This document shows positions 5,883 through 11,684 of a stretch of DNA of 22,641 bases, one piece after another. Below the pieces are notes generated by a model that ran no database searches, was not told where the DNA came from, and saw only the letters and a program-made list of their open reading frames with translations. This DNA is from RGIG4097 sp964599875 (GTDB lineage: Bacteria; Bacillota; Clostridia; Christensenellales; CAG-917). The position numbers were made by a program, and so were the translations under genes. The stretch spans positions 1-22,641 of the forward strand of contig CAZRHE010000023.1 in assembly GCA_964599875.1 (NCBI GenBank), given 5' to 3'. Numbering within the stretch: position 1 is the stretch's first letter; the number at the start of each line of letters is the position of its first letter.

Positions 5883-5989
5883 GTTTCCACTTAACAATTT
5901 CTCATTTTATGTAAATATATTTAGTTAATTATTTCTATCTTGTATTCACTGTTTATTCGGCGAAATAAAAAAGGACTGATTAGGTCCGT

Positions 5990-6205
5990 TTATTTATCGT
6001 CGATATCGATTCCGTCAAGCAAATCTTCAAACGTGATGTCCAATACTTTCAGCATACGTGCAACGTAATAAAAAGACGGAGCAACCGAATCGGTTTCCCA
6101 TTCGCTAACTCTTTGTTGCGTCGTGCCGATAAGTTTTGCGAATTCGCATTGAGATAGTTTCTGCGCTTCGCGATAGAATTTGATATTTCCGCCTAACGTT
6201 TTCAT
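5990..6205 (-). CDS. Small XRE-family HTH transcriptional regulator
   Basis: The 71-aa protein is a single Cro/C1-type HTH: LSQCEFAKLIGTTQQRVSEWETDS, then FYYVARMLKVLDITFEDLL and an acidic tail DGIDIDDK. Its start (MKTLGGNIKFYRE) parallels that of the XRE at 3598. It has no Shine-Dalgarno sequence: the bases before ATG read GTGTAATAACAGT. An inverted repeat TTACAC-N8-GTGTAA lies 8-27 nt upstream, consistent with autoregulation. It is divergent from the small gene at 6289 and likely controls it. It may also be linked to the TA module downstream, but a terminator separates them. Confidence 0.85.
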   Translation of the reverse strand: MKTLGGNIKFYREAQKLSQCEFAKLIGTTQQRVSEWETDSVAPSFYYVARMLKVLDITFEDLLDGIDIDDK

Positions 6206-6212
6206 ACTGTTA

Positions 6213-6232
6213 TTACACCATAATCAGTGTAA
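6213..6232. promoter_or_regulatory. Operator-like inverted repeat of the second XRE module
   Basis: TTACAC (6213-6218) and GTGTAA (6227-6232) are separated by 8 nt. They lie between the xre start and the -35 of the divergent promoter at 6240. Confidence 0.5.
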
Positions 6233-6239
6233 AAACATC

Positions 6240-6268
6240 TTGACTTACATTGAAATGAATGTTAAATT
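6240..6268 (+). promoter_or_regulatory. Promoter of the 82-aa protein gene
   Basis: TTGACT (6240-6245), 17 nt and TAAATT (6263-6268), followed by a GTGAGGTAATAAT ribosome binding site and the ATG at 6289. Confidence 0.6.
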
Positions 6269-6288
6269 TGTATCAGTGAGGTAATAAT

Positions 6289-6537
6289 ATGATTTCAAAC
6301 GAACAAGAATTTTACGAACTAATACATTTTTGCATAGAAAGCAATGGTTATACACTTGTAAAATCTGAAATTACACCCGGATTTTCAAGGATTAAAATAC
6401 CGCCTACGGATGAATCACGAAAACGCGTTTTGGAAGAAATAGTTACGATACTCACTTCTCCGTCCGTAAAGACAAACGACGAACGTATAGCCTTAATTAG
6501 AAAAGTTTTGTATGAAAATCAAAACAAACGTTTTTAA
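6289..6537 (+). CDS. Small hypothetical protein
   Basis: This 82-aa soluble protein is predicted mixed alpha/beta: an N-terminal helix (NEQEFYELIHFCIESNG), a strand region (YTLVKSEITPGFSRIKIP) and two C-terminal helices (ESRKRVLEEIVTILTSPS, TNDERIALIRKVLYENQNK). I do not recognise a family. GAGGTAA lies 6-12 nt upstream, it has its own promoter, and it ends 23 nt before a terminator shared with the ribosomal operon. Its position, divergent from an XRE gene, mirrors the 142-aa gene at 3093-3521, although the proteins look unrelated. Confidence 0.65.
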   Translation: MISNEQEFYELIHFCIESNGYTLVKSEITPGFSRIKIPPTDESRKRVLEEIVTILTSPSVKTNDERIALIRKVLYENQNKRF

Positions 6538-6560
6538 CCTTAATAATTAGTATCACATGC

Positions 6561-6602
6561 AAAAAACGCCGAGCACGGAATCCGTGTTCGGCGTTTTGTT
6601 TT
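6561..6602 (-). terminator. Terminator of the ribosomal operon (GCCGAGCACGG type, copy 3)
   Basis: The long stem lies 15 nt past the rplQ stop and is followed on the minus strand by six T. It also faces the convergent 82-aa gene. The 42 nt are identical to 4793-4834, in the same orientation. Confidence 0.9.
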
Positions 6603-6617
6603 GCTTTGTCCAGACTG

Positions 6618-7121
6618 TTAGATGAGTCTGAGGATAACCTTTTGTGCCGCGTCGCCACGACGAACTTCGGTTTTGAGGATGCGGGTGTAGCCGCCGCCTT
6701 GTCCGAGTTCTTGTGCGCGTTTGTCGTATTTGGGTGCATATTCTCTGAAAATCTTTTCGATGAGAGGATGTTTTGCATCTTTAATACGTGCGTTGAACGC
6801 TGCTTTGCTTTCCTTGTCTTCCTTGACGGGTTGAAGGTCGCGGAGTTCAGCCATAAGTCTACGGCGTGCCGCAAGTTTCTTTGCGCCGTCGTTGGTGAAT
6901 TCTTTTGCGACTTTGTTGCCTTTTGCGTCGGTGACGGTCTTGGTGACGGTCACTTCGTCTTGATAAGTGCGGATTGCAAGGGTTATATACTTTTCGGCGA
7001 GTGCTCTAACTTCTTTGGCGCGGTCGAGAGTGGTCTCGATTTCACCGTACCAAAGGAATTCGGAAACTTGGTTGCGGAGCATTGCCATTCTTTGATCAGT
7101 GGGTCTACCTAATTTACGCAT
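6618..7121 (-). CDS. rplQ: 50S ribosomal protein L17
   Basis: The 167-aa protein opens with the L17 signature MRKLGRPTDQRMAMLRNQVSE, has IETTLDRAKEVRALAEKYITLA at 28-49 and ends GGYTRILKTEVRRGDAAQ, all standard. L17 lies at the exit-tunnel side of the large subunit. At 167 aa it is well above the usual 115-130: extra sequence lies at about 50-80 (TVTKTVTDAKGNKVAKEF) and 95-120. It is the last gene of the operon, 10 nt after rpoA, with AGGAGG 6 nt before the ATG. Insertions in this protein occur in some Clostridia, so this is probably natural and not an error. Confidence 0.95.
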   Translation of the reverse strand: MRKLGRPTDQRMAMLRNQVSEFLWYGEIETTLDRAKEVRALAEKYITLAIRTYQDEVTVTKTVTDAKGNKVAKEFTNDGAKKLAARRRLMAELRDLQPVKEDKESKAAFNARIKDAKHPLIEKIFREYAPKYDKRAQELGQGGGYTRILKTEVRRGDAAQKVILRLI

Positions 7122-7131
7122 TGTTGTCCTC

Positions 7132-8082
7132 CTATTCCTCTTGAGCCTTCAAGCTGAGACCGAGGTCTTCGAGTTTCTTGATGACTTCTTCGAGGGATTT
7201 TCTGCCGAGGTTTCTGACTTTGAGCATATCCTCTTCCGTACGGCGGGTGAGGTCCTCGACTGTATGAATACTTGCGCGTTTCAAGCAGTTGTACGAACGG
7301 ACGGAAAGGTCGAGGTCTTCGATAGACATTTCGAGAACTTTTTGCGTCTTGTCGTCGTCGTCAACGCACAGTATGGGTTTGTCGCGCATTCCGTCGACGA
7401 GGTCTACGAAGAGCATGATATGTTCGTTCATGACTTGTGCCGCGAGAGATGCGATTTCTTTTGCCGAAGTGGTACCGTCGGTGGTAACTTCGAGAGTGAG
7501 TTTGTCAAAGTCGATGCTTTGTTCGACACGGGTATTTTCGACGGTGAAGTTGACTTTCACAACGGGAGTGAAAATGCTGTCGATGGGGATATAACCGATG
7601 GGCATGCCGCTCACTTTATTGCGTTCGGCGGGGACGTATCCTCTGCCTTGGTCAACGTAGATGGTCATATCGATTTTGCCGCCCTCGTCGAGAGTGCAAA
7701 TGACTTTGTCGGGATTGAGAACCTGAACGTCGGAGGGAAGGTCGATATCCCCTGCCTTGACTTCGCCGATTTGGTCTGCATAAAGGTGCAGGCTAATTCT
7801 TTCGGTGCTGGCGGGAGAAACCTTGAAGCGGACCGTTTTCATATTGAGAATAATCTCGGTCACTTCTTCTTTGACGCCTTTGATGGTCGAAAACTCGTGG
7901 TCTACGCCCTCGATTTTGATGCCGACTGCCGCGGCACCAGGGAGTGCAGAGAGGAGTATTCTTCTCAAGCAGTTGCCAAGGGTGATACCGAAACCTCTTT
8001 CGAGAGGCTCGACGACGAACTTCGCATAGTTCTTGCTTTCGTTTTCCTCCAGGCTTATCTTGGGTTTCTTGATTTCCATCAT
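7132..8082 (-). CDS. rpoA: RNA polymerase alpha subunit
   Basis: The protein is 316 aa. The N-terminal assembly domain is clear (FVVEPLERGFGITLGNCLRRILLSALPGAAAVGIKIEGVDHEFSTI); it dimerises and holds beta and beta-prime. The C-terminal domain from about residue 250 has LDLSVRSYNCLKRASIHTVEDL and VRNLGRKSLEEVIKKLEDLGLSL, which bind UP elements and activators. Tandem ATG codons at 8080-8082 and 8077-8079 leave a 1-aa ambiguity. GGAGG lies 8 nt before the first. The gene is placed 20 nt after rpsD, as in other alpha operons, which ties polymerase supply to ribosome supply. Confidence 0.98.
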   Translation of the reverse strand: MMEIKKPKISLEENESKNYAKFVVEPLERGFGITLGNCLRRILLSALPGAAAVGIKIEGVDHEFSTIKGVKEEVTEIILNMKTVRFKVSPASTERISLHLYADQIGEVKAGDIDLPSDVQVLNPDKVICTLDEGGKIDMTIYVDQGRGYVPAERNKVSGMPIGYIPIDSIFTPVVKVNFTVENTRVEQSIDFDKLTLEVTTDGTTSAKEIASLAAQVMNEHIMLFVDLVDGMRDKPILCVDDDDKTQKVLEMSIEDLDLSVRSYNCLKRASIHTVEDLTRRTEEDMLKVRNLGRKSLEEVIKKLEDLGLSLKAQEE

Positions 8083-8102
8083 AATTTAGTCCTCCAAACG
8101 GC

Positions 8103-8726
8103 TTATTTCGAGTACAACTCGACGATAAGATGCTCTTTGATATCCGCGTCGATGTCTGCTCTTTCGGGGAGTGCAAGCACTTTACCGGTAAGGTTTTCGT
8201 TGTCCCATTCGAGCCATTTCACGATGCTGAGATTCTTGACGCCTTTGGCTTCGACCCAAAGGGGCATCTCTTTCTTGGTCTCCTTTACTGCAATAATATC
8301 GCCTGCCTTCACGAGATAGGAAGGAATGTCTACGGTTCTGCCGTTGACGGTAATGTGACCGTGGTTGACGATTTGACGTGCCATCGCTCTGGAGGAGCCG
8401 AGGCCGAGACGATAAACGACGTTGTCCAATCTGCGTTCGATCAAGATGAACATGTTTTCACCAGTGATACCGCGCATTTCGGTCGCCTTGTTGTAGTATT
8501 TGAGGAATTGCTTTTCGCTGATTCCGTAAATTCTCTTTGCTTTTTGCTTTTCACGGAGCTGAACTGCGTAACCGGACGCTTTCTTTCTGCTCTTACCGTG
8601 TTGTCCCGGAGGTGCGTACTTCGTGAGAAGAGGGCACTTTTCGGAATTGCATTTGTCACCTTTCAAATAAAGTTTGCAGCCTTCGCGTCTGCAAAGACGG
8701 CAATCGGGTCCTGTATATTTCGCCAT
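8103..8726 (-). CDS. rpsD: 30S ribosomal protein S4 (zinc-binding C+ form)
   Basis: The 207-aa protein has an N-terminal C+ zinc knuckle with C9, C12, C26 and C31 (also C17), then the S4 RNA-binding domain around ERRLDNVVYRLGLGSSRAMARQIVNHGHITVNG. S4 nucleates 16S rRNA folding and, in other bacteria, represses ribosomal protein mRNAs by binding a leader structure. Here rpsD has only a 16-nt gap upstream. The nearest structured RNA that S4 could bind lies before rpsM (9563-9610). An AGGT-type site precedes the ATG. Confidence 0.97.
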   Translation of the reverse strand: MAKYTGPDCRLCRREGCKLYLKGDKCNSEKCPLLTKYAPPGQHGKSRKKASGYAVQLREKQKAKRIYGISEKQFLKYYNKATEMRGITGENMFILIERRLDNVVYRLGLGSSRAMARQIVNHGHITVNGRTVDIPSYLVKAGDIIAVKETKKEMPLWVEAKGVKNLSIVKWLEWDNENLTGKVLALPERADIDADIKEHLIVELYSK

Positions 8727-8742
8727 ATTATTCTACCTCCAA

Positions 8743-9138
8743 TTACAGTCTTCTGCGCTTAGGCGGACGGCATCCGTTGTGAGGGATGGGAGAAACATCT
8801 TGGATGAGGGTCACTTCGAGACCGACGTTCGCGAGTGCGCGGATTGCGGATTCTCTACCTTGACCGGGTCCTTTGACGTAAACTTCAACCGTTCTCATGC
8901 CTTGATCGTAAGCGACTTTGGCTGCGTCTTCGCTGACCATTTGTGCCGCGAACGGGGTTGCTTTACGGCTTCCGCGGAGTTTGAGTTTTCCGGAAGAAGA
9001 CCAGCTGATTGCATTACCGTTCATATCGGTGATGGTAACGATGGTATTGTTGAAAGACGCGTGAATGTGTGCTTGACCTTTTTCAACGCGTTTGATGTCT
9101 TTTCTTTTCTTGATATTTTTTCTTGCGATACCTGCCAT
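8743..9138 (-). CDS. rpsK: 30S ribosomal protein S11
   Basis: The 131-aa protein has the family core GQAHIHASFNNTIVTITDMNG and ISWSSSGKLKLRGSRKATPFAAQ. The C-terminal part is VKGPGQGRESAIRAL and then DVSPIPHNGCRPPKRRRL. S11 sits on the small-subunit platform, near the mRNA exit and the E site. Length is normal. It follows rpsM by 12 nt with a GGAGG-like site (GGAGGCGTGTT) before the ATG. Confidence 0.97.
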   Translation of the reverse strand: MAGIARKNIKKRKDIKRVEKGQAHIHASFNNTIVTITDMNGNAISWSSSGKLKLRGSRKATPFAAQMVSEDAAKVAYDQGMRTVEVYVKGPGQGRESAIRALANVGLEVTLIQDVSPIPHNGCRPPKRRRL

Positions 9139-9150
9139 AACACGCCTCCG

Positions 9151-9519
9151 TTATTTCTTCTTACGACCGACGGTACGCTTCGGACCCTTACGAGTACGTG
9201 CGTTCTGTTTGGTGTTTTGTCCACGAACGGGGAGACCTTTTCTGTGGCGGACGCCTCTGTAGCAACCGATTTCCATCAGTCGTTTAATGTTGAGGCCCAC
9301 GTCTCTCTTGAGGTCACCTTCGACGTGAAGGTTCTTTTCGATGTAATCACGGATAAGGCTGACGTCGCTCTCGGTGAGGTCTTTGACTCTCGTGTCGGGG
9401 TTGACGCCTGTTTCCTTCAGGATTTCCTTGGAAGTGGCAAGACCGATACCATAGATATAGGTAAGGCCAATTTCCACTCTTTTGTCACGCGGCAAATCTA
9501 CGCCTGCTATACGTGCCAT
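9151..9519 (-). CDS. rpsM: 30S ribosomal protein S13
   Basis: The 122-aa protein shows MARIAGVDLPRDKRVEIGLTYIYGIG and the C-terminal signature GCYRGVRHRKGLPVRGQNTKQNARTRKGP. S13 lies in the head of the 30S subunit and contacts tRNA and L5. GGAGGTAA lies 6 nt upstream of the ATG. It is preceded by the largest gap in the operon (103 nt), which carries an RNA dyad. In E. coli the equivalent site upstream of rpsM is where S4 represses the alpha operon. Confidence 0.97.
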   Translation of the reverse strand: MARIAGVDLPRDKRVEIGLTYIYGIGLATSKEILKETGVNPDTRVKDLTESDVSLIRDYIEKNLHVEGDLKRDVGLNIKRLMEIGCYRGVRHRKGLPVRGQNTKQNARTRKGPKRTVGRKKK

Positions 9520-9562
9520 TTGTTTACCTCCAAAAAATTGTGTAAAATTGTTCTATGCTACG

Positions 9563-9610
9563 CATGGGTAGTCGCACGGATGTCGGAATGATGCGACCAG
9601 CCGCCCCATG
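9563..9610 (-). promoter_or_regulatory. Two-helix RNA structure in the rpmJ-rpsM gap, candidate ribosomal-protein leader
   Basis: On the transcribed strand CATGGG (9605-9610) pairs with CCCATG (9563-9568), and inside it GTCGCA (9592-9597) pairs with TGCGAC (9571-9576). The internal loop is 7 nt on one side and 2 on the other, and the terminal loop is 15 nt. No U-run follows, so it is not a terminator. It ends 43 nt before the rpsM start. The position matches that of the E. coli alpha-operon S4 site; the fold itself is not one I recognise. Confidence 0.4.
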
Positions 9611-9622
9611 ACAGATTGCTTT

Positions 9623-9739
9623 TTAGCCCTGACGTTGTTTGTGGTTGGGATATTTAGGGCAAATAACCATAACTTTGCCGTTTCTTTTGATAACCTTGCA
9701 TTTGTCGCACATGGGTTTCACACTGGGTCTGACTTTCAT
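9623..9739 (-). CDS. rpmJ: 50S ribosomal protein L36 (zinc-binding form)
   Basis: This 38-aa protein starts MKVRPSVKPMCDKCKVIKRN and ends CPKYPNHKQRQG. Zinc ligands are C11, C14, C27 and H33. The usual length is 37; the extra residue lies in the CPKYPNH segment between C27 and H33. L36 binds 23S rRNA in the late-assembling part of the large subunit. GGAGGTT lies 3-9 nt before the ATG. It is placed between infA and rpsM, as expected for the alpha operon of Firmicutes. Confidence 0.96.
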   Translation of the reverse strand: MKVRPSVKPMCDKCKVIKRNGKVMVICPKYPNHKQRQG

Positions 9740-9757
9740 AGTTAACCTCCAATTAGT

Positions 9758-9976
9758 CTACTTGTTTCTGTAAATAATTCTGCCTTTGGTGAGATCGTAA
9801 GGCGACATTTCGATTTGCACGCGGTCACCTTCGAGTATACGGATATTGTTGATTCTGAGTTTCCCGCCGAGATAGGCAAGAATCACGTGATTGTTTGCAA
9901 GTTTGACCTTGAATTGCGTCTTGGGCAATACTTCTACAACGATACCTTCAGTTTCGATTACGTCTTCCTTGGACAT
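9758..9976 (-). CDS. infA: Translation initiation factor IF-1
   Basis: The 72-aa protein is a single S1-type OB fold with the IF-1 hallmarks VIETEGIVVEVLP, GGKLRINNIRILEGDRVQIEMSPYDLTKGRI and a basic end. IF-1 occupies the A site of the 30S subunit during initiation and works with IF-2 and IF-3. It follows the KOW gene by 7 nt with AGGAG before the ATG. Confidence 0.97.
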   Translation of the reverse strand: MSKEDVIETEGIVVEVLPKTQFKVKLANNHVILAYLGGKLRINNIRILEGDRVQIEMSPYDLTKGRIIYRNK

Positions 9977-9983
9977 AGAACTC

Positions 9984-10253
9984 CTACTTATTTATATTTT
10001 CTTTATAGACTCTGATAGTACGTTTGAGTTCGGAGTCGAACACATGTACTCCATTTTCTAATTTTTCTGCGATTTTGTCAAGCGTTTGACCACTTGATTT
10101 TAAGTGTTTTATTTTCTTTAGTTTAGAATTTGCAATCTTGCGCGAATCTCCGTCCGCTATTTTGACGTAGTTTTCGTCTATTATTTCGACTACGACGAAG
10201 ATTTTGTCCTTGTCGTGTCCTGCTTTTGACGTTACCACCAAACCAAGATTCAT
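9984..10253 (-). CDS. KOW-domain RNA-binding protein (L14e-like)
   Basis: The 89-aa protein has an N-terminal KOW-like fold: LGLVVTSKAGHDKDKIFVVVEIID followed by NYVKIADGDSRKIANSKLKKIKHL. A short basic and helical tail follows. This fits the L14e/L6e/L27e-like KOW proteins often found between map and infA in Clostridia; its exact ribosomal role is not established. It overlaps the end of map by 4 nt (ATGA) and has no clear Shine-Dalgarno sequence, so translation probably depends on coupling to map. Confidence 0.85.
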   Translation of the reverse strand: MNLGLVVTSKAGHDKDKIFVVVEIIDENYVKIADGDSRKIANSKLKKIKHLKSSGQTLDKIAEKLENGVHVFDSELKRTIRVYKENINK

Positions 10254-10993
10254 AGTGTCAAGATTTCAATTCCGTTATCGGTGAGTGCCACCGTGTTTTC
10301 GTAGTGCGCTGCGGGACTTCCGTCTTTCGTCACGCACGTCCAACCGTCGTCAAGCGTTTCGACTTCCCACGTACCGAGGGTTATCATAGGCTCGATTGCG
10401 AGTGTCATTCCTCTTTCGAGTTTAGGTCCGTGCCCCGCTCTGCCGTAGTTTGGCACTTGAGGATCTTCGTGCATATCTTTGCCGATTCCGTGACCGACCA
10501 TCGCTCTCACGACTCCGTATCCCCTGCTTTCGTTATATTCCTGAATCGAGTGGGATATATCTCCGAGTCTGCCGCCTTGCTTGAATTCTTTGATTCCGAC
10601 GAAGAAACTTTCTTTCGTAACTTCTACGAGTTTCTTTTTTTCTTCGCTGACATCTCCGACGAGGAAGGTCCTTGCCGCATCCGATTGCCAACCTTTATAG
10701 AGGACGCATATATCGATGCTGACTATCTGTCCTTCTTCCAGTCTTTTCGTCGAGGGGATTCCGTGTACGACGACCTCGTCGACGCTTGCGCATATACTTG
10801 CCGGATATCCGCCGTAGCCGAGGCAGGACGGAATCGCATTCCTTTTCTTTATATATTCGTAAGCAAATTCGTCTAATGCTTTCGTCGTGACGCCGGGTTT
10901 GATTTTCTCTTCGATTGCGAGGAGAGTATCTCTAAGGATTTCTCCCGACTGCTTCATAAGAGTAATCTCTTTCGCGCTTTTGATTTTAATCAT
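10250..10993 (-). CDS. map: Methionine aminopeptidase, type I
   Basis: This 247-aa protein removes the initiator methionine from nascent proteins. All five metal ligands are visible: D94, D105, H168, E201 and E232. H77 lies in VVVHGIPS, and there is the GHGIGKDMHEDPQVPNYG segment. The N-terminal part (IKIKSAKEITLMKQSGEI) is typical of the compact type I enzyme with no zinc-finger extension. The start overlaps the end of adk by 8 nt, with AAGGTG 5-10 nt upstream inside adk. Position within the spc/alpha operon is common in Gram-positive bacteria. Confidence 0.97.
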   Translation of the reverse strand: MIKIKSAKEITLMKQSGEILRDTLLAIEEKIKPGVTTKALDEFAYEYIKKRNAIPSCLGYGGYPASICASVDEVVVHGIPSTKRLEEGQIVSIDICVLYKGWQSDAARTFLVGDVSEEKKKLVEVTKESFFVGIKEFKQGGRLGDISHSIQEYNESRGYGVVRAMVGHGIGKDMHEDPQVPNYGRAGHGPKLERGMTLAIEPMITLGTWEVETLDDGWTCVTKDGSPAAHYENTVALTDNGIEILTL

Positions 10994-11612
10994 TCAGCAC
11001 CTTCTTGACTTTGTCGAAGATTTCTTCAACCATGCCCACTCCCGCGTCTACGGTGACGAGGTTGCCCTTGCCCGCGTAATATTCGATGAGAGGTGCGGTT
11101 TGTTTCTCGTACACGTCCAGTCTTGCTTTGACGGTTTCGGGCTTATCGTCGTCGCGGACGAACATTTGTTTTCCGCATTTCGGGCAAGTCGTGGAGCCGC
11201 CGAGCCAACTGACGTGAGAAGTTTCACCGCATATGCAGACGAGTCTTCCGCCGAGTCTTTCGATTATGGTTTCAAAAGGAACGTCTATATTGAGCGCGAC
11301 GTCGATTTTTGCGACTTCGTCGAGGGCTTCCGCTTGCGCTATCGTGCGAGGGAAGCCGTCGAGAATGTAACCGTTTTTCGCGTCCTCCTCTTTGAGTCTG
11401 TCCGCGACTATGTCGATGACGACTTGGTCGGGAACGAGTGCGCCTTTATCGATATACGATTTGGCGAGGACTCCGAGAGGGGTGCCTTCTTTGATATTTC
11501 TGCGAAGGATGTCCCCCGTAGAAATATGAGGAACGTCATATTCTTTCGCTATGAGAGCGGCTTGAGTGCCTTTACCTGCGCCGGGCGCGCCCAGCAAAAC
11601 GATGTTTTTCAT
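10986..11612 (-). CDS. adk: Adenylate kinase (zinc-lid type)
   Basis: This 208-aa protein interconverts ATP + AMP and two ADP. It has the P-loop GAPGAGKGT at residues 8-16, STGDILR at 31-37, GYILDGFPRT at 81-90 and a long lid. The lid carries four cysteines, C126, C128, C143 and C146, indicating a structural zinc. The first pair is C-x-C, where the family usually has C-x2-C. AGGAGG lies 6 nt before the ATG. It is separated from secY by 72 nt holding a hairpin. Confidence 0.96.
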   Translation of the reverse strand: MKNIVLLGAPGAGKGTQAALIAKEYDVPHISTGDILRRNIKEGTPLGVLAKSYIDKGALVPDQVVIDIVADRLKEEDAKNGYILDGFPRTIAQAEALDEVAKIDVALNIDVPFETIIERLGGRLVCICGETSHVSWLGGSTTCPKCGKQMFVRDDDKPETVKARLDVYEKQTAPLIEYYAGKGNLVTVDAGVGMVEEIFDKVKKVLND

Positions 11613-11638
11613 TCCATTCCTCCTTTTATGCGTGCGAA

Positions 11639-11668
11639 ACGCCGAAAGAGATTTGCGACTTTCGGCGT
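11639..11668 (-). other. Hairpin between secY and adk
   Basis: Perfect 10-bp arms ACGCCGAAAG (11639-11648) and CTTTCGGCGT (11659-11668) enclose 10 nt. On the transcribed strand only GTTTCGC follows, so it is not a standard terminator. It may be a leaky attenuator or an RNA processing or stability element. It lies 17 nt after the secY stop. Confidence 0.5.
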
Positions 11669-11684
11669 GAGAAATAAGTCGTGC

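Noticed and set aside
4793..6602. Integron-like gene cassettes with attC sites
   Set aside because: The repeats are ordinary terminators with T-runs placed after stop codons; there is no integrase and no attC core sites.
7099..8319. Long plus-strand ORF opposite rpoA
   Set aside because: Antisense shadow of rpoA and rpsD; composition is of the reverse-frame type and no start signal is seen.
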